Positions 1 through 10,600 of a DNA stretch of 64,000 bases are shown piece after piece. The stretch covers positions 9,685,239-9,749,238 of the forward strand of contig JAYGXS010000004.1 of the NCBI GenBank assembly GCA_036362985.1. The letters run 5' to 3'. The notes under the pieces are model-generated. The model was not told the origin of the DNA, did no database searches, and was given only the letters and a program-made list of their open reading frames with translations. The translations under genes and the position numbers were made by a program. Position 1 is the stretch's first letter. Every line of letters begins with the position of its first letter. This DNA is from Ligula intestinalis (taxonomy: Eukaryota; Platyhelminthes; Cestoda; Diphyllobothriidea; Diphyllobothriidae).

Positions 1-60
1 AACTCTTTACACTTGCCTGTAAACTGGCATAATAAAATATTATTATTATCATAAATAAAT
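1..60 (+). repeat. LINE-like 3' tail with ATT-rich end
   Basis: The window opens in a stretch resembling the 3' end of a non-LTR retrotransposon: a TGTAAACTGGCATAATAAA-type segment with a polyadenylation-like AATAAA followed by an ATT-rich microsatellite tail. No coding part lies in the window, so the assignment rests on tail structure alone and is weak. Confidence 0.3.
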
Positions 61-1050
61 AAATTTGATATATTAGGCCCGAAGGGCCTTGTCATTTAAA
101 CCTTTTCCCCACATATTTAATTTCTGTTCGATGTGTATATCAAAACCTTCAAAATAAGATTTTAATTTTTAGTTGGATTTTTTTAGATATGATTTCTTAT
201 GAAGATGGCCGTTTGGGATTTATTTCTAGGTTCATTAAAACGTGAAAAATCATTGCCAAGAAAAACCAACGTATACGACAAAATTCAGATATCAATAAGA
301 CCAATTAAATACCTACTGTATTATGCCAACATCCACAGAACAAACTCATGTTTACTGCAATTTCAATACTCGTTCTATCAGAATGACTCCATGCACGTAT
401 GATTTGCCATAGAAAATATTGTGTGGGTTTATCTACTAATGATCCAAGGACCTCTGGGAGTCCTGGATCCAAAATTATCCTCGCAAATCGCAAAGAACTC
501 ATTTGCTTTCAATTGTGGTTCGCATCGACGGTCAGTTATATAAGGGTTAGTCTATTTCTGTTCAAATAATAATCTACGTTTCGCGAGGTCACTTCTTCGG
601 CAAACACTGCCCATACATAAATACCCTTGTAGTTGGTCTACCGTTTGTGGAAATCTTTTGTGAGGCCTACATTATAACCTTACTGACTCTTATCATGTCT
701 GAAGTAACTGTTTGCCATTCTTTCATTTGATTTATTTTACATTTATTTCTTGGCTCGAGTGTACACATGACTCAGACCCTACGAACTGTTTACCTGACGT
801 GGTTAAACCACAACAGCGTGACGCGACTGAACTCAAAAGCCAAAAATTCACATTCGACTTCATCTTTCTATATTTCTGTATCACTCATAATGTCCACCGA
901 TTGTTAAGCGCAGTTGTGGTAACAAAGGTGCCGTCAACAAAAGGCAGTCACTGGTTTCCATCCCCTTTTTGTGAGCATAATCCTTCAACTTTGTCAACAC
1001 CGGACGATTCCCTTCCCTTGTTGCCAGATGAACGTTGTGAGAAAACATTC
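61..1050. other. AT-rich intergenic DNA, nothing recognised
   Basis: About 1 kb of non-coding sequence. The only open frames are short and show no family resemblance on either strand. Confidence 0.5.
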
Positions 1051-1054
1051 AATT

Positions 1055-1110
1055 GACCGAAATGGCTATTTCTGACTTATTAGCCGTCAGTAGCAAGCCA
1101 TATCGAACCT
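1055..1110 (-). repeat. tail piece of tRNA-derived SINE
   Basis: A short match to the tail of the SINE family present at 11331, 17465, 18752, 37030, 41335, 43800, 50985, 57000 and 58590. The recognisable part is the TTTCTGACTTATTAGCCGTC segment. The tRNA-like head is missing, so this is a fragment. Confidence 0.45.
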
Positions 1111-1839
1111 TACAGGGTGTGTCGAAATGAGGGATCGTCGACTACAGAATGTTCACTAGGTCAGAAGCCAGTAAGGCCAACTAGGTAGGACAGTATATTG
1201 TAGGAAAAGAAGCTAACAAAAGGCTCTGCAGATAAGAGCGGCTCACAGTGGACCGAGCAGTTGTTGATTGCGTGTTCTGTGCGTCTGCGCACAGGTTACG
1301 GGATCTGTGGGCGTCCTACAGCCAATCAGGAGAAGGTACACAGCTCGTGAGGCAAAAGGCAAGGCAGCAAGAGGATCTTGAGGCCTCACACGACCGAGTG
1401 GTGGACAGTCACACGTGCGAACAGTTGGCGTGACCGTAGGTGAAGAAACCATGATTCAGTTATGGTAGCGCCAATCTAAGGACCGCAACAGATGCACCAT
1501 ACAAGGCTCGAACGTGCGACCCTTTGAGTATTAGTTTTGTTGTCATTTACACTGGAATCCTTCCTGATATTCTTGTGTCTAATTAATCACTTCTGGTGTA
1601 TACCTCTTTGAAAGTCCACCGTGTTCGACCTGCTCTGCAATCTATGCCATCTTTACGCATAGAAGACGATGCAACCCTTCACTGAGGGATTTGTCTGCCT
1701 CAGGATTCACTGGAGTGCATAGTGTCGGGTATACTTCTCATAGCAACATTTCAACTCAGTAGAACACGTTGACGCGGTAAGTTCAGCATGCCTATAGAGT
1801 TTCTGCAGCCCACCTTCTCCTAACGCTAGACGCCACAGA

Positions 1840-2215
1840 CAAGGCCACCTTATGGCAATATTGGTCACCCAGATGCGCCCGATCTAGCGCAATGGTCCAT
1901 GTTCTCGTGCGAGGCGGCCCTCACCCGACTAAGTCACGCACACGCACTTCAGATTCATCGGGCCAATCATCGTCCTGAGGCTAACTCCCAAAAAGCCCGC
2001 TCTGGGTCCTTGTGACAATAACCGTGTTGAAGGACACACCAAAATCCACCCCAACTGGGAGCGGACGTGGCCGTCACAGTCAAAGGCCATGTCAGAACTA
2101 ATCTTCTGTGCAGAATGCATTGCTCCTACCACTCTAGCCTTCCCATGGCTTCTCTCTTCTCCTTAGGAAGTGGACCTGGAAGATCGCATCCATTTGGCTT
2201 AACTATATTGGCCTT
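1840..2215 (+). repeat. dispersed repeat family D, copy 1
   Basis: The block shares a GGCCAATCATC segment and a 3' segment (CCCATGGCTTCTCTCTTCTC, then GACCTGGAAGATCGCA) with 59740-60020 and 61660-61870, all in the same orientation. No coding capacity is evident. The pyrimidine-rich run and shared right end would suit the LTR or tail of an unidentified retroelement. Confidence 0.4.
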
Positions 2216-2390
2216 AACACTTATCGATACACCTGTGCTGACCTAATTCCACACGCAACACGTGCCTCACACTGCTGCTAACGATTGCGCACACACAAGT
2301 GCCTGCCCACCCAATCAGGTCTGACCAGTCACCTTCAAGGCTGACTAACACAGAACACCTCTGTGACGACACAAACAAACCTTCCGTATC

Positions 2391-2648
2391 GTGCATGGCT
2401 TTGACTGTGCTCTCATGTGTGACGACTTCTTCCAACTCGCCACTAAAACTAATCTCCGGGGTCATCTTTTCAAAATGTATGTGCCCCAAGGACGATTGGA
2501 TGTACGGAAGAATTTTTTCTCTAATCGTGTCGTAGACCCGTGGAATAACCTTCCCGAGGCAATTGTTGTGTCCCAATCTGTGGAGACATTCAAACACCGA
2601 CTTGATATACACATACTACAACACAACGTGAACTATGTGACAAATTAA
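2391..2648 (+). pseudogene. CR1-like LINE reverse transcriptase, C-terminal fragment
   Basis: An 85-codon frame ends in the hallmark C-terminus of CR1/L2-clade reverse transcriptases: LRGHLFKMYVPQGRLDVR, then FFSNRVVDPWNNLPEAIV, then SVETFKHRLD. The catalytic RT core is absent, so this is a 5'-truncated copy. The stop at about 2646 is followed by about 135 bp of untranslated sequence and an ACTG microsatellite at 2785, as expected for a CR1-type 3' terminus. It lies head-to-tail opposite the minus-strand CR1-like copy at 3335-4874. The clade call is made by eye. Confidence 0.7.
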
Positions 2649-2802
2649 CCTTGCAACACCACTGCACTATGTGACTGTCTATATTTTCCTGACTGAAAAC
2701 GTGCATACATTTTTTATAATTCTTGAGATTTTGATGTGACAAATAGGGATTTCAAAGACGTGAGCCTATTTTTCCCTCAAATATACTGACTGACTGACTG
2801 AC
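2649..2802 (+). repeat. CR1-like 3' UTR with (ACTG)n terminal microsatellite
   Basis: About four tandem ACTG units at 2785-2802 end the untranslated tail of the CR1-like fragment. Terminal microsatellites of this type mark CR1/L2-family 3' ends. Confidence 0.55.
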
Positions 2803-3334
2803 AGCTAAATTCACACATTTCCGACACCAACCCTCTCGTAAGTTGTCGTGCACTCAGCCGACTATCCACTTTCTCCTACCTAGTATCCGCTACATCGATT
2901 CAGAATACACTATTTCTCAACCTGATGTTTCACTTCTTATCTTCCCTTTTGACATAAGCCCCCTGCGATGTGCCCTTCGACAGATGCCCTAAATACGCCT
3001 CTGCACAGGTCACAGAACCAGTCTTGCTTCGGTTTTGAGCAAATCCCGCTGAAATCAACGCCGTTATAAACCTGCCTTACCACAGTATATATTCATTCAT
3101 TTCATCGTTGACCACACATGTGGTCTAATTATAATTATTTCCTATTCTATATTCTCTCTCACGCGCCCTACACATGGCCTGTAAGTTTCACCTCCCCTCT
3201 CAAAGCCTACCACTAGATCCTTTACTACTGAACTACTACTGCCCTTTCCTAAGCAATCCGGAGCGATTCCAGTGCCATAACAATCACCAAAATTTATCCA
3301 CTCGCAGTTTGCAGATTTAAACTCTCTATGCCGG

Positions 3335-4000
3335 TCACGCCCTCAAAAGGCCGCATCCGACCATACCCCACTTAACCTTCGTGTTTGATATCCCTCCCTC
3401 CTCCCTACCGTATCGTGCAGTAATGTTGGAGATAACCTTAGAAATTTTGACTCGTTGCGTACGAGCATTTAAATAGGAAAATATTAAGATCCGGAGCTTG
3501 CTACCGATGCCGAAAGAGGCGAGTTTCAGGAGGATGTTATGCTCAATACGATCAAAGACCTTAGTAAAATCAAAGTAGATTGTAGGAAGGGCAAAACCGC
3601 TGTCTCTTAATTGTAGCACATGAGCAAGGAAAGAGAGCTGTCAGGTGTAACAAGATCTAATCTCGAGAAATCCGTGCTGAGCTGTATTCAGCAGGTTGTT
3701 CTCTGTCAAGTGACGCATCATCTTTTCACCGATCAAGGTCTCTTAGATATTTGAGGCTGCGGTAAGTGTATTTATTGGCCTTAGGTCATCAAAAGACATC
3801 GATCGTCCATACTTGGAAGTAGGCATTATGTGTGATTTCTTCCGCAACGAAGGAAAGGTACCGCTTTCAAGAGCAAGATTCAATATCCTACACAGAATAG
3901 ACGGAGAGATATCATTCGCTTCAACTTTTAGAAGGCTAACTGGGATGCCATCTGGTCCTGGACTATACACTTGACGAAAACGACGAATGGCTACAGTCAC
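3335..4000 (-). pseudogene. CR1-like LINE reverse transcriptase, N-terminal half (decayed)
   Basis: Two minus-strand segments in the same frame, separated by in-frame stops, form the first half of a CR1-like RT domain. Upstream (4000-3743) are YSPGPDGIPVSLLK and LRPINTLTAASNI (degenerate RPI motif). Between the segments the frame reads through QHGF-like residues. Downstream (3619-3430) is TIYFDFTKVFDRIEHNILL, the motif with the first catalytic aspartate. Homology fades near 3430, before the YxDD region, so the 3' half is lost. The endonuclease part of the same element lies at 4692-4874. It is degenerate and non-functional. Confidence 0.7.
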
Positions 4001-4284
4001 GTTTCAGAGGGTAAAACTTATGGTTTCGAGGACGGCACCCGTCCAGGCCCGGATAGTCAGAAAAGCAGCGACCGAGTTATCACTAAATTTTCTCGATAGG
4101 ACGCATTGAAGCTATCAGCGGTCAACTTAGCGTTAACTATGGGGTTTCTTAAAGCATCTTGAAATATGGGCTGTTGCGCTTTTCGCTGCGATTTGACTGT
4201 GCGTGAAAATAGTTTCGCAGCCTTTAGGGAAGGGTTTTCAGCAAATTTGGCCTCGTCGGCTATCTGCTTTTCTTCGGAGAGCTT

Positions 4285-4600
4285 CTAAGCCTGCTCAAAA
4301 ATCAGCTGGATCAAGGGCGGAACGGAAGTCTCCTTCTGCTGATGCAAATGACGAGAAAGACTACGCAGGCTACGGTGGAAAGACAAAGGAAGCTGCAATT
4401 CTTCCTTGAAATGTATTATTTTTTTATGGGGGAAAAAATGGATGATGAGTGGATTCAGCACTTTGTACAGTGTATCGGTACGAACATTTTCACCCAAACA
4501 TTAAAAAACGTCAGACCAGTCGAGGAAATTTAGAGGTGTCAGTAATTTCGCTGTATTTGCTGATCGAAAATCATGATAAAACTATATTTTTTGGGAAATG
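4285..4600 (-). other. linker region of the minus-strand CR1-like LINE
   Basis: This stretch lies between the endonuclease (4692-4874) and RT (3335-4000) pieces of one decayed LINE. An open minus-strand frame at 4285-4497 has no motif I can name; position alone suggests it is the EN-RT linker. Confidence 0.35.
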
Positions 4601-4691
4601 CTTCGTCCGCTCATAGTTCTAGTGTAGTAACAACTGTGAGATGGTCTGATCTCCCAAGTGAGTCTAAAGATGACACCGACAGTGGTTCACA

Positions 4692-4874
4692 TCATATACA
4701 GAAAATGAGGTCCAGTTTGTTTGCTCCTCTGGTGGGAAAATCGACTACTTGGTCCCACATGCCGATATCTGCCGATACCTGCCGCTTCTCAAACTTCGAA
4801 GGACAGGAGGATGAAAATTCGTGCACGTCAGGAAGATTGAAGTCACCCGCAATCAAGCAATATTTATGATTCAA
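4692..4874 (-). pseudogene. CR1-like LINE APE endonuclease, C-terminal fragment
   Basis: The minus-strand peptide carries the late motifs of an apurinic-type LINE endonuclease: CLIAGDFNLPDV (GDFN motif), then DQVVDFPTRGANKLDLIF. The order and spacing fit the end of the EN domain, 5' of the RT piece at 3335-4000 on the same strand. The frame is open for only 60 codons and differs from the RT frame, so it is a broken copy. Confidence 0.7.
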
Positions 4875-5039
4875 GTCGGCTGCGGCCTAAAATGTCTGCG
4901 AGCGACAAAGATCGCATACCACATTGGCATTAGGTGGGCAATAAACACAGCCAAGGACTTTACATCTTCCGAAACTAAATTTTTACGTAATTTGGCTGTG
5001 AAAACCGCTAATGCAAATGAGGATCTAATTTCTTAATGA

Positions 5040-6500
5040 ATACCCTTCCAGATAGAGTGATATTTGGCGGCATTAAAACGAAGACGGTTAAATGTGGTGA
5101 TAAGGGGTGGTGAAAGTAATTAGGAGAAATATCTTATCTTTTAAGCGAAGCAGTTGGAACGTGTCCCTTTGTTCATGAAAAGGCGAAGTGCGCAGTAATG
5201 ACCGCCGTGTTAAGGCTAAAAAAGCTATTTTTGCGGGTATGTATGGTATTTGTTGGAAAAAAGTGAAGAAGAGGCGCTGACGTGATTTGTGAGTGGTAGA
5301 CCGGAAATGGTTTTTCAAATTTGAAATTGCGTATTTTAAAACGGAAATTAATTACCATCACAAAACTTTCAAAACGAAATCCTTTGCTTTAATTTTAACC
5401 TTAGTAGGTAAAGCAGTAATGGTTACCCCTACCCCACCCAGAGGACGGTAATTTGCATTGTTCACCGGCACATTGCTTTGCATTCGCCGTAATGAAAATG
5501 GATTTTTTGTAATCGTTTGCTTATCTACTCTCGAATGATACTCAAGACGTGTTTAATTTCATAGGACCTTATATCAGATTGCATTCTGTCACTTTGAGCA
5601 CCTTGTTACTATGTGCGTCGTCAACCCTTTTCCCAAGCGTAAAGTGGAGCATACTGTAATGTTATATTTCAATTTCATTCGCGATTAAAGCCTTTGCCCT
5701 AGCAGTTCCAAATTGTCTAGATGTGTGAGTACTGAGTTTAGGTATTTATCAGCACTTTTCCTCGCATGAGAGCACAAAAATACTCAGCAGTTCTTCGATT
5801 TAAAATTATATCAGGACTGAGACTTTTGTACTGAATGTTCTCATCAAGGCTTTGGGTGCCCAGGTATGTCAAACTTTTATATTTATAGGAAAGAGCTTTT
5901 TTGTACTATGTGAGTAAAGAAGCTGGAAGGGTAGGTATAATGTGCAACCGAAAATAACCAAAACCTCAACAATAAATAAACAGTGAAACAAAACGGAAAA
6001 GGAATGGGGAGAACGTAGTATAACTTGTTTGGAAGGGCACCGAAAGAGGCGCTTTTAGCATATGAGATGTAGGCGTAAGAAAAAAATGGTGAAAAATGTG
6101 GACAAGTTAACAGACTGATTTTTGCGAAATAGATGGGCCAGACAACCCAGGGAACTTCACACTCTTGGGGATCTATAGGCCCTACCAGATTGGTTTGGTA
6201 TAAGTCAATTAAAATTAGCAAATTAAACCGGTAGATGACGGTGGCACTAACTAGTATAATTCAGTAATGCCATCTGTAGGGCAATAAGCAGAGTGAAGAC
6301 TAATTTGCAGTGGTCACTCAGTGTCAGCAGTCCTAACTTACATATGAGCATATTGGGGTGAGTAAATGTAGTAAAAAGAGGGCACCGTTCGAACGAGAGG
6401 TATCAACGATACCAACTGGCATGTGTCAGCATTAAAATATTTCCGTGACTATATATGTAACTTAGCATGGTCGATAAGTGACTGGCAGCCGTGCCCTGCT
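5040..6500. other. intergenic DNA without recognisable content
   Basis: About 1.5 kb in which I see no conserved frame, RNA gene or known repeat on either strand. The longest frame (minus, 5883-6221) is low-complexity and hydrophobic and is not convincing. Confidence 0.45.
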
Positions 6501-6509
6501 TACTTCAAA

Positions 6510-6700
6510 TTGTCTAGTCACGGACACATGTCATGGCAGTCCTAGATTACTTAGTACCGTCAAAACGGACTTTTAGTGGTGCAGTGCTGACTATATCTTG
6601 TCTACTCACCGACATATGTCATGACAGCCCTAGGTAACTTAGTACCGTCAATATGGACTGTTAGCGGTACAGTGCTGACTATACCTTGTCTACACACGTT
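6510..6700. repeat. 88-bp tandem repeat, two units plus a start
   Basis: Two adjacent copies with an exact 88-bp period (6510-6597 and 6598-6685) share TTGTCTA at the start, CATGTCATG(A)CAG, then ACTTAGTACCGTCAA and AGTGCTGACTATA at the end. A third unit begins at 6686 with TTGTCTAC and breaks off. The two copies differ at roughly one base in seven, so the duplication is not very recent. Confidence 0.75.
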
Positions 6701-6807
6701 CATCAAGCGTATGGAAGATACCGTGCTGCATGACTCTTTAAAACTGAGTTCGCAGAACTAGACCTTGATTGTGTGCTAATGCCGGGTAATAAGCATAGAT
6801 CACAAAA

Positions 6808-7366
6808 CTAATTTCTTGGGGATGACTGACTCAGCCTGCGAAAGTCCTCCAGAGGATGCTCTTTAGCAATATTCGTCGTTTCAATATTTTCGGGAGGGAC
6901 AGAATCATGAGTATGGTCCAACTTAAAGGTCGTAACGGCGAGGCCCTTCTTCGTCCTGTGAGAGACGTGGAAGTATGCCTTACATCCGACACACCTACCA
7001 GTTGCAATCAAGCGCAATTACAATTCACCATACTTTTTCGTCGGAGCCATGACACATAAATATTTTCTGCTGGCATACACAAATTTGTCCGCATGTATGG
7101 ACCCCACAGGATATTTATGTGAAGGTCCTGCCTTGAAATAGTAATCGCTTGTCTAAATGTAGACTTCTAAATATCATCCTCACTCTACTGAACTGGTCAA
7201 TAGCTTCGTCAAGGTCCTTCAGTGACTCAAAAAATCGATCGCAGAGGTTCTCCCTGAATTTTGCCTCAGCAGCAGTAGAGGATGTCATGATGGCGCACGT
7301 GACAGTGTTCGAATACCGCGCCAGACGAAAAATTAAAGACGTAATCCACCAATGATAAGCCGACAA
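6808..7366 (-). pseudogene. FAR1/MULE-type transposase DNA-binding fragment
   Basis: On the minus strand a first frame (about 7288 to 7115) is helical with no clear motif. A second (7017 to 6808) has RCVGCKAYFHVSHRTK followed by LAVTTFKLDHTHD, the C-x2-C ... H-x-H pattern of FAR1/WRKY-GCM1-like domains at the start of Mutator-type transposases. The sequence between the two frames reads in the same frame as the second but with one stop (about 7018). No DDE catalytic part is visible. It lies antisense and about 90 bp upstream of the exchanger start. The family call is tentative; a degraded host zinc-finger gene is the alternative. Confidence 0.4.
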
Positions 7367-7442
7367 AAGCCACCAATCATATCACAGAGCGCAACCACAA
7401 AAACCAGAAAATCTTACTTATCTGATGATCGTTAGTTCATCA

Positions 7443-7455
7443 CTATTCTACAGGC
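7443..7455 (+). promoter_or_regulatory. acceptor-like site 2 nt before the exchanger ATG
   Basis: CTATTCTACAG followed by GC and then the ATG looks like a 3' splice site. Upstream in the same frame there is a TGA at 7426, so no coding exon continues through here unspliced. The site could join an upstream non-coding exon or accept a spliced leader, which tapeworms use for some mRNAs. The sequence alone cannot separate these. Confidence 0.4.
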
Positions 7456-7660
7456 ATGAGCGGGGATAGTCCATGTAATATCGATGAACTTGAGGAAATC
7501 GCTCGGATTACAGGAGATAGGCTGCAAAATGAACATCGACTGGATAATTTATACATGCTTACATACACAATTTTAATAGCACTTTCTGTGCTGACAATTT
7601 GGTTATTTAAACATCGTCGTTTTCGTTATGTTCATGAGACAGGATTGTCTGTCATTTATG
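7456..7660 (+). CDS. exchanger exon 1 (residues 1-68)
   Basis: First coding exon. A charged N-terminus without an obvious signal peptide precedes one membrane helix ([17 protein letters not shown]) and the family motif [18 protein letters not shown]. It ends in phase 1 before GTAATT. The ATG at 7456 is the only in-frame ATG between the TGA at 7426 and the motif region. Confidence 0.88.
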
Positions 7661-10600
7661 GTAATTGAAACGACCATTTATTATCGCTATTAAGGTTTGA
7701 TTGTGGGGGCTATATTTCGATTTGGTGTTCCGGAACGGTCCTTTACAACCACTGTGTACGACCTCCCCCCTCAGTCAAATAGCTGTTCAATCAGGCTGCC
7801 CCCAGAAAAGGCAATTTTGCATCTAGCAATATACGCAGAAAAAAATATTTCCAGATACTTTCACTATACCTTAACCGGGGAATCTCAAAGCAAAGAATCT
7901 GCGCACTATAGGGTAATGAACCCTTCGTTTATGAGATCCTCAGATGACGTTTAATCCCGAAATCTTTTTCAATGTTTTACTTCCCCCTATAATTTTCAGT
8001 GCAGGCTACAGCATGAAAAGAGTAAGTTAACGTTAAAACATATTGGGGACCTTTTAGAAACATTTTTTTAAAAATTTTGGGGCCATTTCTATGTTTGCTC
8101 TTGTTGGGACGTTCATTTCAGCCATAGTCACTGCGTATGTTTTTTTTGCGATAAAATTTAACGCTTTTAGTATAATTTGTTACGGACTTTCTCGACTTGC
8201 GCCTTCCCTCAGTGAAACTCTAACTTTCAGTGACTGCATTTACTTTGGTTCAGTTATTTCGGCCACGGATCCAGGTAATATAAAATTGCTCACCTAATTT
8301 CCTAAACTGTTTTAGTTACCGTGCTTGCAATCTTCAATGATCTTAATGTTGACGTTGATCTATATGCGCTTGTTTTTGGCGAAAGTGTACTCAACGATGC
8401 GGTTGCTATAACGATGTCACAGTAAGTTCTTTGTGTGATATGTTCACGTTTTCAGATTGGATACGTTAACCCACATTATAGAGTACAGTTAAGCCGGTTA
8501 CTGCAAAGAAAATGGACACAGTGAAAGTTTTTTTTGTCTCCAGTCAGCTGCACTCCTGATCAGTAGCTGGTATTATGCCCGTCGTAAGCGATGGGGCCGC
8601 TACTGTCCCAGAGAAAGTGTGGTGAAGACTTGTGAGTAGCTGTGAGACGTTTAAGTAGACTACATAATTATTTTTTCCTCATAATTACTATGTACCAATG
8701 AAGTTGACGGAAAAACATCTTAAACCCGTAACACAATAACTAAACTCACTGTGCGGATAATCTATAGTAGACCGGCTAGTCGTCAATACCGCCGAACCCA
8801 AGTAAATTAGTTATTTGATTGCAGTGGAATGGGCAAACACTGATCTCTTGCAGCGTCAGCAAATTCAAGATAGTATGGTAGAGGGTAAAACGGTCACGCA
8901 CTAATAGTAGGCCATAAAGTAAGTGAGCTGTAAAGCGAAAAAAGTTTAGACTAGATATTTCGAGCTATTTTTTTCACCTGTCTGTTCTCAAATTGTTGTT
9001 TTCTCTAAGTCATTGTTAGTTTGATTACCTGTTTCTGATTACTTTTGCCTTTCTAAAACCTTTCCACAAAATTTTGACGTTTTTACTATACCTAGGAATG
9101 GTATCACAATAACCGTACGCCACATATACATTTGAGTGCATCTTTTTTGAACGAGAATTTCCGCCCGTCAGTGTGCCCTCCTACATAATTTCTGTAATAT
9201 TTGCGGTTTCCAAAATGGTTTTTTGTGTTCGCCCATTCCTCTGCGAACAAATACACGTGGTGGTGGTGGTTTACTCATGAATATTACTTTTCTAGTTCCA
9301 CCTATCCATTGCTTGCGTGTTTAAGTGTGCACGTCTGTGTTTCTGTCCGCTAGTTTTGTCTAGTCTAGGTTAAGTCAGAAAAAATAAGTTCGTTCCGTAT
9401 CTTTATCGTCTGCCTCTTCTGTTTGGTGTAGAAAGCTTTACAGATCGGTGTACTTTTCTAGAGTATTTTGTCACTCCTTTAAAGCCATTTCTTCGCTGAC
9501 CTCATTATGGGGCATTGACTCCCAACGACTGTCATTTATTAGTTTGTACTGTATTTTTCGAACATCACTCCGTTATATGCAGCATTTAAGTGTATGACAC
9601 GAATATTACCTTCGTTTGTATAGGTCTGTGGATAAGTTTGGTTCCTACACAGGCTCTTATTCGGGTGCGGCCTTTTTGTCCTCTGTTGGTGACTTTGCGG
9701 GCACATTCGCTGGTTCCTTCGCTCTCGGAATCGCAGTGGGTTGTTTTACTGCTCTGCTCACAAAGTACACTCACATCCGAGATTACCCTCTACTTGAGAC
9801 TGTGCTTTTTGTTCTTCTGTCCTACTCTACATTCTTCTTATCAGAGGCCGTAGGTTTTACAGGTAAGTACGTCTCGTCTTACGATTTCCTCTCAAAGTTG
9901 ATTTAATGTATGCTGCATGCTTCACGTTCGTTGGTATTTTGATGAACTCTTACAAGGTTGGGGTTTACTTGCAAACTTTTGTGTCCACCCTTCAACATTT
10001 TAATATACAGGTATCGTTGGCGTCATGTCTTAACATCAACTTGACGTCTTTATAAGAAGCAGCAATTCTAGATAGGCTGACCAACGAAAATAGCGTTTAG
10101 ACCGTGTTTGTGACCCCCCAGCGGCCATAGTCAGCTTTCTATAGGGGTGGACTGTCAATACTTTTAAGGAATACTCATTAATTTCCCCCTATGCACAGAG
10201 CAGTTTATTCACTCAGTCGGTTGATGAATTCCATGATGGCTCGTCATGTCATCGCATGACCCTCTTGGCAGGACTTAGATAGTTCGATGGCGTGAGAGGT
10301 CGCTGTCGAAATTGAACGCAGCTGGGTGGTGTAACCGGCTTACGCGGCGTGTATAATAATAAAGAAAGCTCCTCTTTCTAATACTACCGCGAACGAATAG
10401 TAATACCGCTTAAAAATGATCAGCAATAAGCTAGTGGGTGTACTAACGTAATATATATCTACACGCGTCACCAGGCGGCTGATCGTTGCATAATAAATTA
10501 ACACTCACTTCGCTCTACGGGCATGGTTTCAACCCCCTCTCTGGTTATTGCCATTGCACCTACCCTAGCGGAACCACAAATAAGAGCTGGGTTCCGGGCG

